A DNA stretch of 64,000 nucleotides from Neopestalotiopsis rosae (Eukaryota; Ascomycota; Sordariomycetes; Amphisphaeriales; Sporocadaceae), in contig JALGAS010000012.1 of assembly GCA_023078685.1 (NCBI GenBank), positions 248,001 through 312,000 of the forward strand. The letters are read 5' to 3'. Position numbers and translations under genes: made by a program. The notes beneath the pieces are model-generated. The model was not told the origin of the DNA. It saw only the letters and a program-made list of their open reading frames with translations, and made no database searches. Shown one piece after another: positions 22,170 through 33,900 of the stretch; position 1 is the stretch's first letter; each line of letters opens with the position of its first letter.

Positions 22170-25100
22170 CTACTCAACTACCTCTGAGCTTGACTCATTT
22201 CTCTCCAAATCCCGCTCTTCTTCTTCTTCCAAACCCGACGTCTCTCCTTCTACATCCGACTCTTCACTTTGAACACCATAATCCAGGAGGATTTTGACCA
22301 TTTCGGTTTGTCCAGCTCGTCTTGCCTGAGCCATGAGCGTATATCCATCATAATCGCGTTCATTCGGGTCGGCGCCACAATCAAGAAGAAGCTTCACGAC
22401 CGTACCATGCCCATTAGTCACCGCCAGCTCTAATGGCGTCCATCCCCGGGCATCTCGGCTATCCTTACCGGCGCCGTGATCGAGAAGGCGCTTTACGACC
22501 GTACAGTGTCCGTTACTCACGGCCAGCCCTAATGGCGTCCATCCATCCGATGTTGGGCTGTTCTTATCGATGCCAGACTCAATGAGGAGCTTCACTACTG
22601 AATCGTGCCCTTCACTCGCCGCCACCGTTAACGGTGTCCATCCATCTAGACATAGGAATTCGTGGTCAGCGCCTTGCTCCAAAAGAAGCTTTACAACTGA
22701 TGAGTGTCCTTTATATGCCGCAATCGACAAAGGACTTTCTTTCCTTGAATGAGGTCGGAACTCCACTGGGGCCCCTTGAGAAAGAAGAAACTCAACGACG
22801 GCAGGTCTCCCCTCATCTGATGCCCATAGAAGAGCAGTTGTTCCTAGTGCATCTTTCGCACCAACGCCCATCTCCAATATTCGCTCGAGGGCATCCTCGT
22901 CCATAAGCAGGTGTAATTCGAGCTCACGAAGATCTGTCATAAGCACTTCGCGTCCCCAGCTTTTGTAGAGCTGAATGGCATGATCAATGTAGCCCACTTT
23001 GAGTAGCATTATTCCCAATGATGGCGCCTGTTCTGATGTCGGCAAGATACGTGCAAATGGAATTTCCGAGAGCCACTGTATAGCCTCTTTTGCCTTGTCC
23101 TGAGATAGGAGGCAATCAATAATCATAGAGACCGCTGCTCCCCAGTATGTAGCATGATGCTTGGTACCCTCGAGACGTTGTGAATGTTCCAGCATTACTT
23201 TCGAATTAGCCCGACATTCCTCATATTTCCTCAAGTTCAACAGAACCCTTGACATGTCGTAGCGCCATGGCAAAATATCAGGACTCTGGTCCCATTTTTT
23301 TTCAGCGTACAAATCTAGTACGAACTGATTAAGTCGTTCGGAGTCTTCGTTGATATCGTAATTTCCCAATATGTGAGTATGTGATTGTAGCACAATGATC
23401 CTCCATTTCGCCCAAGCCGATCCTTGGTAGAATACTCGCTTTAGCCATCCGGAGTCACCTTGCACAACTTCATTGTTACAAACAGTTTGTTCCAACTGAC
23501 GAGAATATATCATCGCATGCTCGCGGTCTTCGTGGAATAGCAGGCATTCCAATACTCCACAAAGTGCTCCTTGGATCACCGCTTCAACTTGCGGAGACGC
23601 AGGGAGACCACGAGCAATCTCAATAGACTCCTGGTAACAGCAAAACTGGGGACAATTCTCTATTCCATGATGGATTTGAACTTCGTGGTCCTCCAATAAG
23701 CCATTTAAGAGGAGGCAATAACACTCGGTAAAATTCCTGCGTCTCCTGACTCGACGGAGAGCTACCTCGGCCATTGGCTTCGCTCTTGGTTTGTTCTTTT
23801 CTCGATTGTTCCAGGTTTGGTGGGCCCAGAGAATCAGCAGCCAGGTAGGTAATATATCAACCCGAATAGATCGTAAGGACTCAAGGAACCTGAACTGAAT
23901 GAGTGTCAAAATACTTGGCCGCAGCTGTGCCAGTGAGAGTCTTTGGTTCTGCGCTGTTGAATGCAAAGCCAAAGCGTCCACATGGATGCTTGACTCCACG
24001 GCGAGACTTGGCGTATCGATGACGGATGTGTCTTCCCGTACATGCTCGGTACCATGCCAGTCAAGGAATGAACTAAGCATGCTCCCAATTGAGGCCCAGG
24101 TTTGATACCGAGGATCATGCTTGCCCAATTCCCTTTCCCTTCGTTTCAGTTCGATCTTGACAGAAGCCATCAGAGTCGATTTGGGCATATTGAATTCAAT
24201 CCAGAAAACCAGGAGATCCAGGTACTGAAGAGCGAGATCCCATGAATCCATTTCCAATGTATAGACCACATACTCAACCAGGCCGCAGAATTGCGTGGAC
24301 ACTATGAAATCTTCTAGAATCGAGTCTGCGATAATTGCCCTTGCATTCGCCAAAAGAAGTGGTATGAATCTTGATGCATACTCAAAAAGGGGGTATTTTT
24401 GAGGTAGACTATGCATGCCTTTGTCGTAAATAGGGTAGCCCATGTCCATTGATCTGATATAGTTGAAACAAGCTTCGAGGAGCGAACATTGGCTGTTGAG
24501 ACGATCCAATCGAAAGTACGAGATGTTGCTGTCTGCATGACTCCACTGATCAAATGGCCGTGCGAGAAACTCCTCGATTGACGCATGGGCAAAATGAAAA
24601 TGACCGTTGGACTCGTTGACAAAGTCACCACATATATCAATAAGCCCTTCCCTGGTCAAAAGCTCATAGTCGTAAGCGCTGGATATCGTTATCTCAGCGG
24701 CGTATGCATAGCCTAGTTCGGCGAGTGTCAATGGTTCTGGTGCCGCTAGGGTCAGAGAGAAAATACGTTTGACCGCCTTCATGGTCACTGATGGTCGCGC
24801 AGAAGATCCGCCCAAGCGTTTCATCAAGCTCTCAAACATGCGATTGTATTCTTCGTCGAGGGTCGGCGGTGTGTTGTTCAGGATTGCCCTCATGGCGGAG
24901 GTGCTCGGAGATCGGTTTAACTCCTTGAAGACGAGGTTCACCCACAGAAACATCATCTCCGACTTTGCTTGTAGAGTCTCCCGGATCAAATCTCTGGACT
25001 GGGTTACGTGTGATCTTGAAGAGTTAACCAAATGCCATTCAATGAGAGTATTGATGTCATTCCTGAGGAACTCTTGGCTGATCTTTAGACCCGCTGACGA

Positions 25101-26218
25101 TGATATGATTGCGCTACTCAGAGAAGTCTCGCGCCCACAGAGCAGGATATGGGCGTTGTTATGAGCCTTCAAAAGGTCAAGAACCTTTGATAGGCTCGCA
25201 TCTTGAGGGTCATTCCAGTCTTTTTCGGCTTCATCTATACCATCAATTATCACATACACTGCAGACTTAATCGTCTTGATCGTAAAGTCCAAGGCTTCTC
25301 GCAGTGATCTTTCATCATGAGAGGAGGTTCTCATCAAAATAGAGCCGACTTGAGAGATATCCTCGACCGAGAGATGTTTCAGTAATTGCCATAAAGTTGT
25401 TTTAAGAAGGCCGGTAAATTTGCGCTGGCTTTCACTACCAGCCCAAAAAGAAAAAAAGGTCGAGATTTTGTCTTGGGCTTGAAGTGTGTCTGCGATCGAG
25501 GAAGACAGAACGGATTTCCCACAACCCTTTGGTCCGTACAAGCAGAACAGCCGTTGATGATGATTATTAGATGGGACAATTTGGATCATATTGACCCAAG
25601 TAGCGAACTGTTCGTCAGACCAAATCCAGTCGCATGTGGTGTCGAGCTTCCGGGGTATAAAGTCACTGCTAGACGGACACAGTGTTTTTTCGAACTGAAG
25701 TAGTAAGTCCATCTTTGACATAGATGGACTGGAGTCTATGTACTACATGTGAGTGCTGTGCGAATATTCAAACTGAAGATTGAGAGAGTACCTTGATGGA
25801 CCTGGCCCACTAATGCCAATGTGAGCTCGGCCCTGGCATCCCTAATGCGCTCAATGTGCTTCTTGGTGGTCTTGTCAAATCCGGTAAATAACAGCTTCAC
25901 CTTTCTCATGAATCGTATGCCACTTTTTCTATTTATTGTGTTGCAATGGTGGAGAAGACTATTGAGATGTGTCAAGTCGTTGCGGATTTTCTCCAGACTC
26001 GCTTGAAAGCGCGCGACCTGAGACGGGCTGATTGAAGGAGCAGTCCCTCGGTCTTGGACACCTTTTAAAGTGTTCTCCAAGCCCTCCAACTGTTGCAACA
26101 GAATGGCCATTTCGTCGGAAAGAGACTTCCAGTTCTTGAGCTGACTAGCTACTTCGACCGTTTTTTGGACGATCTCGATCAAGCCTGGAAGGCCCGCGAT
26201 CACGCCGAGGACCTCCAT
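22170..26218 (-). CDS. STAND protein: N-terminal helical domain, NACHT ATPase, ankyrin repeats
   Basis: Two exons, 25792..26218 and 22170..25735, give 1330 aa. The intron acceptor must be the second AG (at 25736) for the frame to hold. Residues 1-142 form a helical N-terminal domain starting MEVLGVIAGLPGLIEIVQKT, like the HeLo-type or other fungal STAND effector domains. The NACHT module starts near residue 205: P-loop GPKGCGKS at 210-217 and Walker B VIIDGIDEAE near 305-313. A long alpha-helical linker of about 700 residues follows. Six ankyrin repeats cover about residues 1104-1298, and the tail is acidic. Proteins of this build are the fungal counterparts of NOD-like receptors; some control heterokaryon incompatibility and programmed cell death. 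The repeats are unusually alike, pointing to recent duplication. Function here is by architecture only. Confidence 0.88.
22259..22853 (-). repeat. Ankyrin-repeat coding array, about 99 bp per unit
   Basis: Six consecutive ankyrin units lie within the STAND gene. The two around 22430-22550 share long runs of near-identical DNA, including the segment coding for GWTPL.LAV.NGH.TVVK, so the array has expanded or been homogenised recently. Confidence 0.7.
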
Positions 26219-26724
26219 ATTGCGACATATGGTCTAATCAGAACCCAAAGAATGGGAGAGATCTTGCGCCTCTTGACTCTATCAATGAGGCTATTGGTGT
26301 CATGGTTGATAGTTTTACAATGTTGAGAATGCGGCACAACAGAAAGAGCGAAATCAGGCAGAGATCGGTAGACTTGGGCTAGAGAACGAAGCGGGAGGGA
26401 TGGTCACCCCGAACTCAGCCTCGAACACATCTTGTTGATCGAGTATGGCAGCCATCGGCCGGAAAAGCGTGGCTCCGACACGTGGCGCGTTGAATCCCAG
26501 TGGTAGAAAATTACTCAGCTGGAATGATTGGGCATTCTCGTTCAATTGCTGCAGGTGCATTGGTGGGCAGAATCGCAAGGCAGACTGCGGTCTTAGAAGG
26601 CACCTTTTGCAGTGACCCCGCATTGAGGACCGTCAGCACTGCATAGTCGGGCGTGTCGATGCAACTTGAATTATCATGTAAACGCGCAATGTACGTGGAA
26701 TGAAAGGCATAAAAAATCTCATTA
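26219..26724. other. Intergenic, no gene seen
   Basis: About 500 bp between the STAND gene start and the stop of the membrane-protein gene, both on the minus strand. Short open frames here overlap no recognisable coding sequence. Confidence 0.5.
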
Positions 26725-29051
26725 TTATTGGTAGAGTCTCCTTCTATTCGAAAACGGCCAACTCGAGCGATGTTCTGCCATTGCACTTCCTACTTGGCCC
26801 TGCGTGCTCTGTAAATCGCTTGCAACAGGTGTAAACGCGATATACCCTGTAGGCTCGTTAGGCAGGACATCAGTAATATGTACCCGCACATCTTTCATGA
26901 GGCGAGCCCGCTCAGCGCCGCCAAGAGCCGAGCCAGAAGATTGTAGAGGGAAATATGCATTATCGCGGGTGAGAGAGCTAGCAAAGCCCAGAATATCCGG
27001 AGTGTTGATCAAGGCCCGCAACCAGAGGCTAGTGATTGCCAACAGTTGGACAAGGATACTAATAACGAGCAATATGGCACACCATGTTCGATCCGACTGA
27101 TACACGTCTTGTTGCCGCGTGAGAGTGGCTTCCGTAGTATTATACACTGGTTGAAATATGCTCATCGTGGTGTAATTCATGCCGGGCGTCCGCGTCACAT
27201 CACCCGTGGTGGCATTCCAAGGATTCAGCGAAGCGAGAAGGATGGTGTTGAACAATGTGGTCATTCTCCGCGAAAGCGCCGACATATCGGCAGCGTCAGT
27301 ATCCCAGTCACGATAGCGTTGGCTGTTGTAGACGTATGTGTCGCCAGCAAGGAAATTGTCTGTCGCAGAGGCCTCTTCCACGGGGTCCACGGTACCGGAC
27401 GCGGCCGGCCAGTTTTGCAACATATTGTACAGAGCTGAGCCAACCATGCTCCATGGTAATATCTGGTACATGTCTGGCTCTGACGATCCGAAGAAGTTCG
27501 ATGGTGCCGGGTCAGTCTTGTCAGCCCTGTACCTTTGTCGGATCACCCGGCAACCTGTGGAAGGGAAAGGACCGCACGCGACCACAGCCTCTATAGGAAT
27601 ACGGCGCGTGACACATTCGAAAAAAGCATATCTTTCTGTGACTTTTGGGATGTTTTGTGGAACGGTAAGTGACATTCGACTGTCATAATTGAATCGATGG
27701 CCGGTTTGTTTCGTGTTCCAGAACCAGTAGAGGGGGTCTCCTGTTGCCGTGTAATTCTGCAGCGCAGCGTTGAATGATCCCTGCGTAATAACAGTGTCAC
27801 TTCCATTTCCAGTCTTGTGCCTGTTGACTCGTTCACATTCCACGTCCATGTACGATGAATTGACCTTGAAGTCGAAAATCAAGGTCGGATCGTCTGTTCG
27901 AAGTCCCTCTATGCTCATGCCAAGAAGTGAAGCAAAGTCCTCTCCGGATAAATCGTTTGAATCTTGATTGAACTCCTGCCAGTTCAAGTCCGGGTCATCT
28001 GTCGTGGCGTTGGTAAATTGTCGCAACTTTGGCCTGTCCCATGGATCCACCAAAGCTGCGCGTTTCGATGGGACAGAAAATAGTGCGCTCGAATACACGA
28101 TATTAACCATGGTTTTATAGTCTATCGTTCCTGACCCACTATCAAAAACTGATTCCTGGTAGTCGGGGTTTGTGTAGTAGACTGTCGAGTGTGTGACTAT
28201 AGAGTCCTGACTTTCGTTCAGTAGGCGCAAAGAGCTTTGGCCGCCTAGAGGAGACAAGGCCCAGGTCAACAAGATGAGCAGGGGAAGCAAGTGCATACTG
28301 CGCACTGTGAATGCCTTCTCCAACGCACTCGAAAGGCTTTGGCTGCTGGTAATTTGCTCAAGTACGCCGAGCTTTATGCCCTCAGGTTTCTCGAGGCGCC
28401 ATCGCGAATAGTTGCGGCAAAAGTGACCAACAATCGAGGCGAAAACAATGGGAAATATAGTCGGGCCCAGCTGTGTTGCCATAATTATCGTTTCTCCATA
28501 GTCAGATTTCGGCTTGTGATCAAGACGGATTGCAATAATCGCGATGACTAGATAGATTGCGTCAGCGAGTCACCTTCACCAGACGCAAGATACATACCTA
28601 TAAAATAACACGGCGTGAGTGCAACTACAATGTTTAGGAGCCATGACAGAAACCACCAAATGTCCCTGTTGATGACGCGACCGGCGGGAAGTCGCCATGG
28701 CGCCTTGTTATCAAAGACGTTTCCCGTGTCCAAATGCACCGGTCCGTCGGGCTGTACTGTCGCAATAGGGATGGCCTTGTGAGGATTACGCTCACTCATC
28801 TCCGTGATATCCTCGCTTGATTGAAACCCTCGATTATCCAGGTCGCTGAAATGAGTATATGCCTCGCTGTGAAGACTCGATACATCGCTTTGTGCATGAT
28901 GAGTTGCCGCCAAGGGCTCTAGGCTGATTGAATTGAATGGTCTTGAATGCCTCTTTTGGGAGAGACTAGCATTTCGATACAGTGACGGGACGTTTCCCAC
29001 CAGGTGCCTCCGCTGTTCCGCCAACGGAGCATATGAGTGATCGCTCGACAT
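26725..29051 (-). CDS. Large fungal multi-pass membrane protein of unknown function
   Basis: Two exons, 28598..29051 and 26725..28547, are joined by a 50-nt GT-AG intron in phase 1, giving 758 aa. The first 130 residues are Ser/His-rich and cytosolic. TM1 spans the splice site (about residues 132-160, WWFLSWLLNIVVALTPCYFIG then VIAIIAI). TM2 (PTIFPIVFASIVGHF) and TM3 (LLPLLILLTWALSPLGGQ) follow. A region of about 400 residues with many N-glycosylation sites (NSS, NGS, NYT, NAT, NTT) is probably outside the cell. TM4 (CAILLVISILVQLLAITSLWL) precedes a cytosolic tail. The WALSPLGGQSSLR block is typical of a widespread filamentous-fungal family, I believe of the DUF3176 kind. No biochemical role is known to me. 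It sits between two STAND genes, all on the same strand. Confidence 0.85.
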
Positions 29052-29666
29052 TTTGACTTAGAAGTATTCCCGTGGAGGCTATACATTCTGGATATATTCC
29101 TTCACAGCCATGCCTTTAAATGTTGAAATGGACCCCAAGTATATTGAGGTAGCACAAGAACAGACTTTTGTTCCGGCTGACGGGCCCTTCCTTCTGCAAC
29201 ATTATGGGGCTTTAACTGGAACGCCAAGAATTTGTGGCAATGTCAGCGCCAGCGATAGGTAGGCAGACGCGCGGGAGAGTGCCGATAAACGCAGCGCGCC
29301 CAATTATGGTCTGCTGTGCCGAATCACTGCATCAAAGAGGATCTCTTATTACAACATGTAAAGTTGCACATGTCTGTTTCGTCTAACCGCCCCACCACTT
29401 CAACATCGTGCCTCACACAAATCCAGCTTGACTTGCTAAGACAAGGCAGACGCCACGCATTTCTGTGTGGAACGGAGACAAAGATCTCCCATTGGGAAAA
29501 ATGCAGAGATAGTATTCTTCAGGCAATGGAATTTCGGAAACATTGATCATTACTGGGACGCTTTTCAGGCATGAAGCTAAGTAGGTAGCTGGAGAGGGTA
29601 TAATCAGCGGTCGTGCGCAAACGAACAGGCTGGAGTACTCGTACAAACCCACGATATTTAAAAGTC
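29052..29666. other. Intergenic, no gene seen
   Basis: About 615 bp between the membrane-protein gene and the SGNH hydrolase gene. Nothing recognisable. Confidence 0.5.
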
Positions 29667-30470
29667 CTAGACCGAATAACTTGCTAATTTAGGCAGTAAA
29701 TACCGAAACCATAGGCAATACCCTTTCTCGTTTAGATGAACGTGATCTTCTAAATCGACCTCTTTTCGCACACTGTCAGGCGCCCGCATGAAGAAAAGTT
29801 GAGGTTCGAGCCCGGTCTGATCGTTCTGAGAGTTCACCAGGCATTCCAGCTTCATGTTTGCCTCATCCACCAAGTGATCCGCAATATCGGTACGGTGGAA
29901 CAGTCCACTAAGCAGGATCCTTGTCTGGGGTGTCGAGACCGCCAAGATTGACTCGAGCACAAGTCGAAGAACCTCGACGCTGGCATCAGAGAGGCCGCGC
30001 CTTGGGTGAATGTTGTTTGTCCCCGCGTGTATGAACCAAAGCTTGATGTCCGATAACCTCATTGTATCCAGCAGCCCAGGCAACTGCCGCTCTTTGTCGC
30101 CGTGAAGTCGGTACAGGATGTTTTCGTACTTGTCGCCGCCAACTCCAGCATGAAATACCCCATCAAGTCTTTGGTGCGCGCATCCATTTAACCGTTCCGA
30201 CTCAAGGTCGGTATCAGTAAGTAGGGAAGCAGACGGCCAAGGTTGAAGGCTTGCGCTTTGGCCGGTAGTCTGCATGCGCTCAATCATAGAGTCGCCCAAC
30301 AGCACGGTCCGGGGGCCTTCGGATACGGATACAAGAAGGGGTATATGCGCGTTTCTGGAGGTGGTATAAGAACGTTCCTTGAATTTTGAATGATGCTGCA
30401 CCAAGACCTGCTGTGCAGCGGGAGACGAACGTGGCTGAGGATCAGCAGATGATGCGTGTGGCGAAGCCAT
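29667..30470 (-). CDS. SGNH/GDSL-type hydrolase
   Basis: Single exon, 267 aa from the ATG at 30470; an upstream in-frame ATG at 30608 would add 46 residues with no visible feature. All four SGNH blocks are present. Block I is VLLGDSMIERM with nucleophile Ser61. Block II is the Gly in FHAGVGGDKY. Block III is HAGTNNI with the Asn. Block V is DHVHLNEKG with the Asp/His pair. This pattern resembles the PAF-acetylhydrolase-like and acyl-esterase branches. There is no clear signal peptide, so it is probably cytosolic. Typical reactions are removal of acyl or acetyl groups from lipids or sugars; the substrate is unknown. The gene lies 445 bp downstream of a STAND gene that itself contains a hydrolase domain, on the same strand. 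Confidence 0.85.
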   Translation of the reverse strand: MASPHASSADPQPRSSPAAQQVLVQHHSKFKERSYTTSRNAHIPLLVSVSEGPRTVLLGDSMIERMQTTGQSASLQPWPSASLLTDTDLESERLNGCAHQRLDGVFHAGVGGDKYENILYRLHGDKERQLPGLLDTMRLSDIKLWFIHAGTNNIHPRRGLSDASVEVLRLVLESILAVSTPQTRILLSGLFHRTDIADHLVDEANMKLECLVNSQNDQTGLEPQLFFMRAPDSVRKEVDLEDHVHLNEKGYCLWFRYLLPKLASYSV

Positions 30471-30914
30471 TACTAGGTGGGCAGATACTACTTTTGTGCT
30501 AGACAGATGCAGCGTATTTGAAGAGGTTCGCCGGCACACTTTAATGTTTGGGCAGTTGAATTCGCGTATCTCCTGGGACGGCCTATCCCATGTTCCTTTT
30601 CCTCTCATTTTATTCTTTTTACTTTCTCTGTTGTGCAGTCACGGGATGTCTATGTGCTGCTGTAGAAAGCCCAGTGACATTACGTGGGAGACGTAAGTGG
30701 GTCTTTGGAAATGCCGTTGACTCACCGGCATGCATGACAAGGTCGGCCGGCAATCAGTAACCAAGTAGGTGATCTGTTGCCAGGTACAGGACGGTATTTG
30801 TACCGGATTCTTAGGTCATAGTACCACATCAGTACTATGCGGTTTGTTCGCAAATAGGCAACAATTGCAAATTCTGTTTGTACTTGGATTCAAGCAACGA
30901 TTTCGTATTTCTAG
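30471..30914. other. Intergenic, contains a perfect inverted repeat
   Basis: 444 bp between the SGNH gene and the second STAND gene. The 8-bp inverted repeat is listed separately. The promoter of the SGNH gene must lie here. Confidence 0.5.
30817..30839. repeat. 8-bp perfect inverted repeat with 7-nt loop
   Basis: CATAGTAC and GTACTATG are separated by seven bases. It is about 350 bp upstream of the SGNH start codon and about 75 bp beyond the STAND stop. It could be an operator-like palindrome, a 3' hairpin or chance. Confidence 0.45.
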
Positions 30915-33900
30915 CTAGAAGATTTGTGGGGACTCTTTCATGTTGCGCTTTCTGTTTCTTGGCTCCGAAGTAATAGACATGACTCCGTACCTGCTGCGCG
31001 CCATCCTTTGTTTCTTCACAAGGTCAACCGGGAGTCCAGTTTCTCTATCCAATATGTCCCGCGGCTCTGGCTGTTGAACACTAGTTAGTGAAAGCATCCC
31101 ATCTGCTTCCAGAAACAGTAATTCATCAAATAGCGGCATAAGCGGACTAATGTCATAGCCGGTGTTTATTAGTCTTTGAAGGAGGTTTGAGTCATGGACC
31201 CGGCTGTATTTCGTTTTCTTACGACGCTGCGCACCTTTCTTGGTCAAAAGTTGAACTACATTATACAGCCAGTCGAGACCGAAGGCACGTCTCTGGAAGA
31301 CTGAATTTGGTCCGAGGATATAATCAAGAGGTGTTTGTCCCGCACGATTCAACATATTCGGGTCGGCACCTTTCTCTAGAAGATATTCTGCTAGTTTGGG
31401 CGGACTGAGATGTAGCAGACTCGTTGGACAGTTCGGGTCAAGATCAGTACCGAAACGGATTCCTAAAGGTAACCCATCCCGGGCGGCTGTCAATGCAAGA
31501 TCGAGATACATCCCAGAGGTCTCCCGGTCTGGGCTCAACCATATTCCATCAATGATGACTGAGAGATCGTCAGGATATCGCTGAATCACAAAACCATTAT
31601 TCAAAATGAGCTTAGCCGATTCCAGACGCGAAGTGACTATATCTGATTGCTGCACCGCTGACTTGTAAAGCACAGGCCCCAACAAAACGGACATCAATGG
31701 TTCGATTGACTCTTGGAACACAAGTTTGTCGTGCTGAACGGCGTCTGCTATGTATAGTGATAGTCCGCTGAGAGCTGCGAGGTTCAGCCCATATATCGCA
31801 GAGTCATCCGACGGCCCTTGAATGAGCGCCGGTGCGCGCTCCTGGGGAGGGTCCTGCTCTGGGTTTTCCAAATTCTGCTGGAACTCAGAGAAGTGGGCAT
31901 TCTTCTTGGCAAGCCGCGACAGAATGTCCACAGGAAGTTGAGAGAAGTAAGAATACTGGCTAACTCCAGTGGTCATTTCGGCCTTGACAGCGTGTTCAAT
32001 GATGCTGGAGCGTGCTAAGCTATTACTCAGACCCCGGTAAACGTAATACTTGACAATGAAAGCGTGGCCATTCTCCCAAGTCATGTCAGCGAGAGTGCCT
32101 AATACGGTGTGCTTGAATGTGGGCAACTCAACCCAGTCCTTGACCGTCTGGTGCATGAGCTGCAGCGTATAACTTGCGCTAGCTGTGGGTCCTAATAGCT
32201 CTCTCTTATACAATGGGAGATTTATCCCCTGTAAACCTCTCCAAGGAATAAGGTCGACCAGCCCTCCTGAGATAGTTCTCACGTGGCCTCTTGGGTCTTT
32301 CAAACCAGGTGCACTTCCAGTTATAATGGTATACTGAGCTTCATGCAGGGAATCGGACATCCCACAAGCAAGCAATGATGAAACTTCGCGTAGAGGCATG
32401 TTTCCAGAAGACCTTGACAAGTATTCCAAAAGGATATACGATTGCCTTCTCGTGGAGGTCGGGAGTCGATGAATGATTGTTGAATAGTATTCGTCAAGCT
32501 CGTCGGGAAGAGAATCAAGGCATCGGCGCAACTTCCGAGACATTACTTCATTCGAGTCATTAGTTGTAGTCACAAGTGCTGCCAAATCTGCCATTACCAA
32601 TCTGACCCAGACAAACACACCCCTAGCTCGATTTGCGATTTCACCCACGAAAGGACGCACCACTGCTTTAGTTCTGCTGCTTTTGGGCAGACACCCAGCA
32701 CAGTACTCGTGAATATCTTCCAGTGTATGCTCGTGTATACTGAAGCCTGGGCAGCTATCGAATCGATCGTGGAAGACGGCCCACGGGCGGCTTGTAAATA
32801 GGATCTTGGTCCGTGTCTTTGATGTTGGCGTTGACTGGACAAGATCTCTCAAGAAATCGGATATGATCTCAGGACTGCCATTGTATTCATCAAGGGCATC
32901 GAAAAAAAGACAAACTTCAAGGTCGAAAATGTCCTGGCTGAATACTCGCCGAAGTCCTTCCTCCAATACGAGTTGTGTCCATTGGATGGACTGAATATCA
33001 ATCTGGCGCTTCTGTCGCTTTCTTTGCTGCTCTACTATATGTTCGATGTGCCATTCGCTGCTTATATTGGAAACATTTACACCAAATTCTTCAAGCAAGC
33101 TTCGAATCCGACCATATGTGTTGAGGCTGTAGCGCCAGTCCCTAATGATGTTCCTGATATTGCCAGAGAAATTCATCGTGGTTGCTTGCTCCGAATATCG
33201 GAGGAGCTTCCTACAAATCCTCTCTTCCGCCTCGATATAAGCCGTGTCACTTCTGGCCGCACGAGAAAGGCTATCGAATTCAAGGAGAAGTGTCTTCTTC
33301 ACGAACAAGTGATGAAGGGGCGTCTCCAATAGCATTCGCCTTTCAATCAGATTGTGAAGCTGCAAGGAAGGGTTTTCCGAAAAAATAATGGCCATGCGTT
33401 TGTACGCAGTGCTGTTGTTTTCGATGTTACATAGGCGGAAGAATGTGCCGACGTCAGATCGAAACTCTTCGTCAAGCTCGGCGGCTTTTTCGGAAAGAAG
33501 TTCTCCTACGACTTTGAAGAGGCGTTTGTCACCCTCCAGCATTTGACTCAAAAGACTCCCTAGCATACCCTCGAATGACTTCTGTAACCGAGTTCCGCGA
33601 TGATGAAAGAAAAAGCTTGCAATGATTTGCTTAGGCTTTGGTCTCCAACGGCGCAAGAGCTCTTCTGTACGCTCGTCATTGAGGAGGAATTTCAAGAAGG
33701 TGGACTTCCCCGAGCCAGGTTTTCCATTGATCCAGAAAATTCCCTCGCCTTCTCTAAGCCACTGTGACAAGCTAATCGAAGGATCTTCGAAGGCCCAGCT
33801 GAAAGTATGACCAAAGCTTGGGTCAATCTGCTGATATCTTAGGTTTCTTTCCGATGATCTGAGAACGGACATGATCACTGCATCAGTTAGTAAGCTCCTG

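Noticed and set aside
26354..26786. Two minus-strand frames between the STAND and membrane-protein genes
   Set aside because: No similarity or splice logic; the upper one overlaps the end of the membrane-protein exon in another frame.
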